Source: Cyanobacteria bacterium NC_groundwater_1444_Ag_S-0.65um_54_12
Lineage (GTDB): Bacteria; Cyanobacteriota; Sericytochromatia; S15B-MN24; VGJW01
Assembly: GCA_016267585.1 (NCBI GenBank)
Contig: JACQUT010000003.1
Coordinates: 1-8,394 of the forward strand
Length of the DNA stretch: 8,394 bases
Direction of reading: 5' to 3'
The translations under genes and the position numbers were made by a program. Positions 1 through 5,923 of the stretch are shown here, in pieces; position 1 is the first letter of the stretch, and every line of letters starts with the position of its first letter. The notes below the pieces were generated by a model. It ran no database searches. It saw only the letters and a program-made list of their open reading frames with translations, and was not told where the DNA came from.

Positions 1-468
1 GAGATCACCAATCCCGGAGAGCCGCTGGTGGACACCCAGCGCTTCGTGGACACGCCGCCCAAGTCGCGCAACGAGGCGCTGGCTTCGATGATGCGGCGGT
101 TCCGCATCTGTGAGGAGCGTGGCAGCGGGATCGACAAAGTCGTTTCTCAAGTGGAATTGTTCCAGCTTCCGGCTCCGCTGTTCGAGGTTCCTCAGGGGTT
201 CACGCGGACCGTCCTGTTTGCCCATAAGCCTCTTACGACCATGGATAAGGCCGACCGCGTTCGGGCCTGCTATCTGCACGCATGCTTGAAGTGGGTTATG
301 CGGGACTATCTGACCAATGGTTCGCTGCGGGATCGGTTCGGCATTAAGGAGAATAACAAGGCCGCCGTGTCACGCTACATTCGCGAAGCAGTTAAGGCCG
401 ACATGATCAAGCCATTCGATGAAGACGCTGCCCGGAAGATGATGAAGTATGTCCCGTTCTGGGCTTGA
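1..468 (+). CDS. ATP-binding protein, RecG-like/AlbA_2 family, 3' end (partial)
   Basis: The frame is open from base 1 (E-I-T-N-P-G-E) to the TGA at 466-468. A GTG at 28 could be called a start, but homologous sequence continues upstream of it, so the gene is cut by the window edge. The stretch from EITNPG through SRNEALASMMRR and CEERGSGIDKVV matches the C-terminal HATPase_c_4 block found in 'ATP-dependent DNA helicase RecG-like' proteins, where ITNPG, RN..L and EERGSGI are the family hallmarks. After it, roughly the last 65 residues (LTNGSLRDRFGI... to the KYVPFWA end) look like a winged helix and match the usual end of the proteobacterial group of this family. Members usually have an N-terminal AlbA_2 domain, outside this window, and are found in accessory regions. 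Their biochemical role is poorly defined, and a regulatory or defence function is only inferred. The reading frame looks intact here. Confidence 0.85.
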   Translation, partial: EITNPGEPLVDTQRFVDTPPKSRNEALASMMRRFRICEERGSGIDKVVSQVELFQLPAPLFEVPQGFTRTVLFAHKPLTTMDKADRVRACYLHACLKWVMRDYLTNGSLRDRFGIKENNKAAVSRYIREAVKADMIKPFDEDAARKMMKYVPFWA

Positions 469-473
469 ATTTT

Positions 474-590
474 AATTGATGGGTAATTGATAAAGCGGCC
501 TTCGTGATGGTGATCTGGAATGATAACCCCTTGATTGTGAACTCTTTTGGTTGCGTGGCGATAATTGACGGGTATTTGATGAGAGCGGTC
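474..590 (+). repeat. Imperfect direct repeats with 11-bp internal period upstream of the AAA ATPase remnant
   Basis: Two related blocks lie in the gap between the two left-hand genes, at 474-500 and 563-590. They agree over about 27 bp with a few substitutions and one 1-bp gap. Each contains two TTGAT-like units 11 bp apart: AATTGAT at 474 and 485, and AATTGAC at 563 with ATTTGAT at 574, each pair joined by GGGT. A spacing of 11 bp is about one helical turn, and the blocks start 89 bp apart. A paired operator for a regulator of the downstream gene is one explanation. A chance duplication in decaying DNA is another. A GATAAT at 560-565 could be a -10 box, but I see no convincing -35. Confidence 0.4.
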
Positions 591-592
591 AA

Positions 593-743
593 ATGGCACG
601 AGCAAACCTGATCCTAAACCTGGTGAAGGCAGATGCACGAGGCGACCAGGCCCAGTTTAAGAAAACCGTCGAGGCAACTGGCTGCCGATGAGCGAGCGAA
701 GAATCATAGTGTTCTGGCTGATCGGCTCCTTGCACAGCTTAAA
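593..743 (+). pseudogene. AAA family ATPase (SpoVK-like), frameshifted and truncated 5' remnant
   Basis: The ATG at 593 opens MARANLILNLVKADARGDQ, followed by AQFKKTVEA. This is the typical N-terminus of the SpoVK-like AAA ATPases that often sit beside subtilisin-like (S8) peptidases in proteobacterial accessory regions. The frame then hits a TGA at 689-691. If one base of the 'aa' at 676-677 is ignored, the family sequence resumes at once in the +1 frame as LAADERAKNHSVLADRLL, AQLK, ending near 743. The damage is therefore a 1-nt insertion followed by loss of everything downstream. The remaining ~50 residues cover only the N-terminal helical segment. No Walker A or B motif is present, so no ATPase can be made. 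Bases after 743 in this frame show no family resemblance. The frameshift could be a sequencing error, but the truncation could not. Family recognition is from memory of the N-terminal motif. Confidence 0.7.
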
Positions 744-833
744 GCTGATTGGGCCAGCAGGCTCGGCGATGGCAGGGCACGGTCCTTGAGCAAAGATGAC
801 GGTTGCCGAGCGAACTACCATAATAGCTTTCAT
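657..833 (-). other. Short antisense ORF with a signal-peptide-like start; possible 5' stub of an exported protein gene
   Basis: On the minus strand an ATG at 833 opens a 58-codon frame ending at the TAA at 657-659. AGGGA lies about 7 nt upstream of the ATG, which is a reasonable ribosome binding site. The first residues, MKAIMVVRSATVIFAQ, have a basic N-terminus and a hydrophobic core, followed by AIAEPAGPISFKL. The signal-like start and the P-I-x-F-K-L pattern faintly recall the N-termini of alphaproteobacterial transglutaminase-like cysteine peptidases, but the match is too short to name. From about position 743 down to 657 the frame runs antisense to the AAA ATPase remnant and is probably meaningless. 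If real, this is the 5' tip of a gene fused to unrelated DNA at about 743. It could equally be a chance ORF. Confidence 0.25.
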
Positions 834-872
834 CTTGGTTCCCTACAATGACTGGTGACCTATGATATCACA

Positions 873-896
873 GCAGCCTGGCTGCAGTATGCTGCA
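873..896. repeat. Overlapping short inverted repeats in the gap between left and right gene blocks
   Basis: GCAGCC-T-GGCTGC (873-885) is a perfect 6-bp inverted repeat around one base. TGCAG-TATG-CTGCA (883-896) is a perfect 5-bp stem with a 4-nt loop, sharing bases with the first. The 76-bp gap that holds them has no gene I can support. They lie 30-55 bp past the stop of the minus-strand kinase gene, so they could help end its transcript. No U-tract follows either arm on the minus strand, so neither is a typical intrinsic terminator. Confidence 0.35.
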
Positions 897-907
897 TTTA
901 CGATAGG

Positions 908-926
908 AAATTAGTATTGTTAATTT
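908..926 (-). terminator. AT-rich inverted repeat just after the kinase stop codon; weak terminator candidate
   Basis: AAATTA (908-913) and TAATTT (921-926) form a perfect 6-bp inverted repeat with a 7-nt loop, starting two bases beyond the stop codon of the minus-strand kinase gene. The stem is entirely A/T and no T-run follows, so it would be a poor Rho-independent terminator. It is noted because it is the nearest structure to the end of the presumed operon. Confidence 0.2.
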
Positions 927-927
927 A

Positions 928-3813
928 TCAGTAGGTTTTTTCCACCAGGCGGTGGGCGCGCAGCGTGAATATGCGGCCAATGCCACCCTCTTCTTTGAAC
1001 ACCAATACCAGGCTATTGACTTCGGCAGTCAAACCATGGTGAAAAATGAAGGCACCTTCCACTTCTTGACCCGGGCCAATTTCTCGGAGTTGCGGTGCCA
1101 CGCTGGTGTAATCCAGCGAGCTGGAGTAATCGGTACCCTGATCATCCGCTATTTGCGTCATTCCTTCTTCGCCCAGTAATTTTATGGCATCGGCGGTGTC
1201 GTTACGAACTCGCAGTACCACACGGGTCTGACCTGCGATCGGCTCGATTGAGAGCGCTGCTAGTGAAACACCACCAATTGATTGCGGGCTGGATGCCCAC
1301 GATACTTTCGGGGTGGGGCTGGGAGTGGGCGCAATAGTCGGTGTAGCTGCCAAAAAAGCGGTGGGTGCAGGCAGTGACGCCAGGGGTGATGGGGCAAGGG
1401 ACGGTGAAGCAACAACAGCCAAAGCCGGGAAAGCACTCGCGGTGGCAGGCACCAACCGGGCAAGCGGATCTTCCGTAGCACTGCTGGTAGGCGATGGTAA
1501 TAGCGTGGAGGGTTGTTTGGCAGTGCGTGCCAGAAAAGGACCCAGTGCTAATAAGGCAGCTACCAGTAGGATGGTTATTGCCAGTGCGCTTCCCACTACC
1601 CAGGTCAACAGGCGTTTGGCCGATCCTGATCCTTGGCCAACTGACTTGCCACGAGCGACGGCGAGTGCCTCCAGAAACTCCACCATGCTGTCATAGCGTT
1701 CGGCAGGATCGGGTGCAATGGCACGCATGATCGCTGCCGATAGCTGACTGTTCACCTCTAATTTCAAGGTTGAAGGCGCAGCGATACCCTCACTCAAATG
1801 GCTGGCGTCGTAACGGCTCAAAATTACTGACGGCGGATAAGGATAACGACCAGTGACGATTTCGTAAGCCATCACTCCCAGCGAGAAGACATCTGCCCGT
1901 GCATCAACTTCGAGGCCGCGGAGGATTTCCGGAGCAAGATAGCGAGCCGTACCGGCCGATTCAGCAATTTCGCCTAGCGCCCAGCCCGGTGCCATGGCTA
2001 TTCCGAAATCGAGTACGGTGGCTCTTCCCTGGTGTACCGAGACATTCTCGGGTTTGATGTCGCGATGGATAATGCCGAGGCCATGGGCAAAATGTAAAGC
2101 TTCACCGATCTGGCATAGCAGGTCGCAAGCCAGAGGCACCGGCAAGCTTCCGCCATGGCCATCAAGCAGTTCACGCACGCTCTGGCCAGGCAGCCATTCC
2201 ATCACGATGTAGCCGTCATCATCCTCCAGGAAATGATCGATGATGTGCACCACTCCGGGATGAATGAGGCGTGAGGCGATCGCCACCTCTCGCAAAATGG
2301 CAGCGATTTGCTGTTTACGTGCCTCGGGGGTCAACGCCGCCGCCGTCACCAGCACGCGCTTCAGCGCGACGGTTCGCAAGAATTTGCGGTCCTCGGCCTG
2401 GTAGATCAGACTGTTGCGCGTCCGCCGCACCAGGCGCCGCTTGGCATAACGCGCTCGCGAGGAATCGGGGTGATCCGGAAGGCCAGCGCGCACCTGCAGG
2501 AGGCGTTCACGCATTGCCGCCATGGTACTGAAGCGCTGTGCTGGATCGAATTTCAGAGCTTTGCCGACCACCTCATCAAGGCCAGGCAGTAGATCTCCCA
2601 CGAACTGGCTGGGCGCTTCCCAGTATTTTTCATCCAGGTGGCCGGGAAGCTGACCGGTCAACAGTTCGTACAGCACTACCCCCAGAGAGAATACGTCAGC
2701 ACGAGCATCAACCTCGTGGTGGCCAGCTTGCCCCAGCCGAAATTCGGGAGCAGAATAAGGACTCTCGCTGGCCAGCTTGCGCAGATCGAAAGTAGAGCGA
2801 GTCAGCAGATCGGCTTTCTTGGCCATGCCAAAATTGGTGATCTTGACGGCACCGGGCGCAATCAGGATATTCTCTGGCCTGACATCCCGGTGAATGATGC
2901 CCTTGCTATGGGCGTGCGCCAGCGCTCCGGCCAGGCTGATAGCGATTTCCAGAGCCTCGGCTGGTGGCGGCGCAGCAGTTTGCTCTAGTTGTTCGCGCAG
3001 TGAACGACAAGATTCTAGCCATTCGGTCACGATGTAGAAGCGATCATCCTTGGGGATCACCCGCTCGGTGCGGACGATGTCAGGATGATCCAGTTCCATG
3101 GTCAACTTCGCTTCGCGGAGCAGCTCCTGGCGGACTCTATCAAGTTGCTCTGGTTGTTGATAAGGATCGTAAGAGAGCTCCTGCAAGATAACTTGGCGCT
3201 GCCGTATGGTGTCGAATGCCAGGTAGGTGGTTCGGTTAGCATGACGCTTGAGTATGCTGGTAATCTGGTATTGGTTGATCATGCGAATGGGCGACGGCGG
3301 TCTGAGTTGATCGGCGGCGCGCCTGGGCCAATCAGGATCTTCTCCGCCACTGAGTTCTAGTTTGAGCCAGCTGGCCAACCGTAGCGTATCAGTCACAAAA
3401 ACCGGGATATCTCCCTTCAATTGCGTACGTTCGGGAAATACCAGGCCAATTTGCAAGCGCGGCGGCGCCAGTCCCTGAACCGTCAGGTAGTTTTCCAAAG
3501 CTCGGGCTTTTTCCTGCAGTATCGCCACCGGGTCGGGCCGATCTTCCGTACCGCCACCCGGAAATTGCAATCGCCAGCTCAAAGAAGCCGGAGCTGCTTC
3601 GACTACACCTTGCCAGTGGTGATAGGCCAACAACGCGGCACCACCGGGCCCCAGCACCACAACATCTAGATCGTCGGCTGCTTCGGGCCACGACCTGCCC
3701 GGAAGGGTAAGATGCGGTAAAATGATGAAAGGGGAGCCCAATGTCAGTAAAGCACCGACTATGGCACTTTCGCCCCGTTCGGTCAAATCCCGGTGAATAC
3801 GCAGTTCTGCCAC
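928..3813 (-). CDS. Membrane-anchored tandem kinase-domain protein with degenerate NERD-like N-terminus
   Basis: The protein has 961 residues and probably acts as a signalling protein at the cytoplasmic membrane. Residues ~10-150 resemble NERD (nuclease-related) domains, with GE at 14-15 and LDVVVLGPGG at 49-58. The usual E-x-K is A63-Y-H65, so nuclease activity is unlikely. Residues ~182-440 are a kinase fold with HRD 308-310, R312 in place of the catalytic-loop Lys, and APE 355-357. Q211 replaces the VAIK lysine and N327 the DFG aspartate, so it is a probable pseudokinase. Residues ~456-720 are a second kinase domain with K485, E509, HRDIKPEN (583-590), DFG (602-604) and APE (627-629), but no glycine-rich loop. 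A transmembrane helix (~735-761), a Ser/Thr/Pro/Ala-rich linker (~768-840) and a β-rich, DUF4352/Ig-like domain (~848-955) follow, the last presumably outside. The start is a GTG directly after the uvrB TAA, with AGGCGG about 9 nt upstream. This implies translational coupling. Substrate and signal are unknown. Confidence 0.9.
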   Translation of the reverse strand: MAELRIHRDLTERGESAIVGALLTLGSPFIILPHLTLPGRSWPEAADDLDVVVLGPGGAALLAYHHWQGVVEAAPASLSWRLQFPGGGTEDRPDPVAILQEKARALENYLTVQGLAPPRLQIGLVFPERTQLKGDIPVFVTDTLRLASWLKLELSGGEDPDWPRRAADQLRPPSPIRMINQYQITSILKRHANRTTYLAFDTIRQRQVILQELSYDPYQQPEQLDRVRQELLREAKLTMELDHPDIVRTERVIPKDDRFYIVTEWLESCRSLREQLEQTAAPPPAEALEIAISLAGALAHAHSKGIIHRDVRPENILIAPGAVKITNFGMAKKADLLTRSTFDLRKLASESPYSAPEFRLGQAGHHEVDARADVFSLGVVLYELLTGQLPGHLDEKYWEAPSQFVGDLLPGLDEVVGKALKFDPAQRFSTMAAMRERLLQVRAGLPDHPDSSRARYAKRRLVRRTRNSLIYQAEDRKFLRTVALKRVLVTAAALTPEARKQQIAAILREVAIASRLIHPGVVHIIDHFLEDDDGYIVMEWLPGQSVRELLDGHGGSLPVPLACDLLCQIGEALHFAHGLGIIHRDIKPENVSVHQGRATVLDFGIAMAPGWALGEIAESAGTARYLAPEILRGLEVDARADVFSLGVMAYEIVTGRYPYPPSVILSRYDASHLSEGIAAPSTLKLEVNSQLSAAIMRAIAPDPAERYDSMVEFLEALAVARGKSVGQGSGSAKRLLTWVVGSALAITILLVAALLALGPFLARTAKQPSTLLPSPTSSATEDPLARLVPATASAFPALAVVASPSLAPSPLASLPAPTAFLAATPTIAPTPSPTPKVSWASSPQSIGGVSLAALSIEPIAGQTRVVLRVRNDTADAIKLLGEEGMTQIADDQGTDYSSSLDYTSVAPQLREIGPGQEVEGAFIFHHGLTAEVNSLVLVFKEEGGIGRIFTLRAHRLVEKTY

Positions 3814-5874
3814 TTAGTGGTTCCGCCTTTGGGATCTATGTGATTTGGCCGGAGCGCTGGTCCGGGGGACCGGCATAGTTATTTTTGCATCAAGCGCCAG
3901 GTTCGCGGTCGGGGGTAATTGCTCGCGTAATTGCACAATCTGATCGCGCAATTCGGCCGCGGTCTCGAACTCCAAGAGTTCTGCGGAACGTCGCATTTGT
4001 TGCTCCAAAGCTTTGAGGTAGGCTGGCAAATCAGCTGGGTTGATCGCTATTTTAGCTGCTGGCACAGCCGCGCCGAGGGCTTCGAGAATGGCGTTACGGG
4101 TGGATTTGACAATTGCGCGCGGCGTTATGCCATGCAGCTCGTTGTAAGCTAGCTGCTGCTGGCGCCGGCGCCTGGTCTCGTCGATGGCTCGCTCCATCGA
4201 ATCGGTCATGCGATCAGCATACATCAGCACCCGACCACGTACGTGACGCGCAGCGCGGCCAATCGTTTGGATCAGTGAGCGCTCGGAGCGCAAGAAACCC
4301 TCCTTGTCCGCATCCATGATAGCCACCAGTGAAACTTCTGGCAGATCCAGGCCCTCGCGCAATAAATTCACGCCCACCAGCAATTCGATGGCACCCAGGC
4401 GTAAATCTTGCAACAAAGCGATTCGCTCCAAAGCTTTGATTTCGCTATGCAAATAGCGGACCTTGAAGCCAGCCTCACCTAAATACTCGGCCAGATCTTC
4501 CGCCATGCGTTTGGTAAGCGTGGTAATCAGTGCGCGCTCGTTATTTTTGACGCAAACTCGCAGCTCAGCTATGAGGTCATCCACTTGGCCTGTCACTGGC
4601 CGGACTGTGATGGCTGGATCCACCAGTCCCGTGGGCCGGATGATCTGCTCTGTGATCTGGCATTCGCGTTCGCGCAGTTCGTAGTCGCCCGGCGTTGCCG
4701 AAACATAGAGCACTTGGCCTTGCCGCTGCCAGAACTCGGCAAATTTCAGCGGGCGGTTGTCGAGTGCACTGGGCAAACGAAAGCCATATTCGATCAAGAC
4801 TTCCTTGCGCGAGCGATCGCCAGCATACATGGCTTGCAGCTGGGGAATCGTGACATGGCTCTCGTCTATGAAAGTCAGAAAGTTAGCAGGGAAATAGGAT
4901 AACAAAGTCGCTGGCGGCGTGCCAGGTTGGCGGCCCGCCAGATGGCGCGAATAATTCTCTACGCCGCTGCAATGTCCCACTTGCCGGAGCATTTCCAGAT
5001 CATAGCGAGTGCGTTGTTCCAGGCGCTGCGCTTCTACCAGCTTCCCCGCGGCGTAGAACTCGCTCAGGCGCTCTGTCAATTCAACCGCGATGTCTGCCAG
5101 CGCGCGCTCGAGCTCCGAAAGCGGAGTCACGAAATGCTTGGCGGGAAAGATCGTGATTTGCGCCAGATCACCCAGAATTTCACCAGTCAGGGAAGAGAGA
5201 GTGCGGATTCTTTCGATGTCATCGCCAAACAGTTCTATTCGAACTACGTGTTCTTCGTAGGAAGGAATCAACTCGACGGTGTCGCCACGCACCCGGAAAC
5301 GGCCACGCAGCAGCTCCACATCGTTGCGCTCGTAATAATTAGCGACCAGCAACCGTAAAAGTTCACCGCGTTGTACCCGGTCTCCGATTCCCAGGCGAAT
5401 GGCACCGCGCAAGTACTCTTCTGGCGGCCCCAGGCCGTAGATGCAAGAAACCGAGGCTACCACTATGGTATCGGGCCGTTCTAGCAGGGCGCGCGTAGCA
5501 GAATGGCGCAGGCGATCGATCTCATCATTGATGGCGCTAGTTTTCTCGATATAGGTATCAGTAGCAGGAAGATAGGCTTCCGGCTGGTAATAGTCGTAGT
5601 AACTGATGAAGTATTCGACCGCGTTCTCGGGGAATAGCTCGCGAAACTCGTTGCACAGCTGTGCCGCCAGGGTCTTGTTATGAGCCAGCACGAGGGTCGG
5701 GCGCTGCAAGCGCTCGATCACCGCTGCCATGGTGAAAGTTTTGCCCGTGCCGGTCGCTCCCAGCAAGATCTGGCGCGGCATGCCTGCCGCGAAGCCATCT
5801 GCGATCGCATCGATGGCTGCGGGCTGGTCGCCGGCTGGCGGATACGGCGCATGCAGCTTGAAGGCGGGGCTCAT
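3814..5874 (-). CDS. uvrB: UvrABC system protein B (excinuclease ABC subunit B)
   Basis: UvrB is the cytoplasmic damage-verifying subunit of nucleotide excision repair. It is loaded by UvrA, threads one DNA strand behind its β-hairpin, and recruits UvrC for dual incision. At 686 residues the length is normal. Visible motifs are GDQP (15-18), Walker A GATGTGKT (39-46), the β-hairpin region [12 protein letters not shown] (90-101), Walker B DESH (337-340), YVSATPG (390-396), [14 protein letters not shown] (501-514), QTIGRAARH (536-544) and a C-terminal UVR motif (~618-653) for UvrC contact. A basic tail of about 30 residues follows. Everything needed for function is present. The ATG at 5872-5874 places GDQP at the usual distance from the N-terminus. 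There is no good Shine-Dalgarno before it. The gene lies 49 bp after recJ and its TAA abuts the GTG of the kinase gene. Confidence 0.98.
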   Translation of the reverse strand: MSPAFKLHAPYPPAGDQPAAIDAIADGFAAGMPRQILLGATGTGKTFTMAAVIERLQRPTLVLAHNKTLAAQLCNEFRELFPENAVEYFISYYDYYQPEAYLPATDTYIEKTSAINDEIDRLRHSATRALLERPDTIVVASVSCIYGLGPPEEYLRGAIRLGIGDRVQRGELLRLLVANYYERNDVELLRGRFRVRGDTVELIPSYEEHVVRIELFGDDIERIRTLSSLTGEILGDLAQITIFPAKHFVTPLSELERALADIAVELTERLSEFYAAGKLVEAQRLEQRTRYDLEMLRQVGHCSGVENYSRHLAGRQPGTPPATLLSYFPANFLTFIDESHVTIPQLQAMYAGDRSRKEVLIEYGFRLPSALDNRPLKFAEFWQRQGQVLYVSATPGDYELRERECQITEQIIRPTGLVDPAITVRPVTGQVDDLIAELRVCVKNNERALITTLTKRMAEDLAEYLGEAGFKVRYLHSEIKALERIALLQDLRLGAIELLVGVNLLREGLDLPEVSLVAIMDADKEGFLRSERSLIQTIGRAARHVRGRVLMYADRMTDSMERAIDETRRRRQQQLAYNELHGITPRAIVKSTRNAILEALGAAVPAAKIAINPADLPAYLKALEQQMRRSAELLEFETAAELRDQIVQLREQLPPTANLALDAKITMPVPRTSAPAKSHRSQRRNH

Positions 5875-5923
5875 TTTGGTTATTTTACCAGTGGCTTTAC
5901 GAATTGCTCAGCTTTGGGCGGAA
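5875..5923 (-). promoter_or_regulatory. recJ-uvrB gap with a possible -10 box and little ribosome binding site
   Basis: Read on the minus strand, this 49-bp gap ends CTGGTAAAATAACCAAA immediately before the uvrB ATG. TAAAAT matches the -10 consensus at five of six positions and ends 7 nt before the ATG. A transcript from it would have almost no leader. The best -35 at a 17-bp spacing is TGAGCA, which is weak. No purine-rich Shine-Dalgarno is seen. An internal, near-leaderless uvrB promoter is possible. Read-through from recJ is equally compatible. Confidence 0.25.

Noticed and set aside
507..611. 34-codon plus-strand ORF (ATG at 507) spanning both direct repeats
   Set aside because: It overlaps the start of the AAA remnant, has no clear ribosome binding site and no recognisable sequence. 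The open frame continues upstream without a start, as chance frames do.
375..638. Minus-strand ORFs opposite the end of the ATP-binding gene and the following gap
   Set aside because: They lie antisense to a clear coding region and show low-complexity, unrecognisable protein.
1313..1696. Plus-strand ORF of 127 codons rich in Ala and Gly opposite the kinase linker
   Set aside because: Shadow of the Ser/Thr/Pro/Ala-rich linker, whose biased codons leave the opposite frame open.
1880..2730. Similar DNA stretches near 1880-1915 and 2680-2715
   Set aside because: Explained by the homologous kinase domains (ADVFSLGV motif) in one gene. Already covered by the tandem-kinase finding and not a separate repeat.
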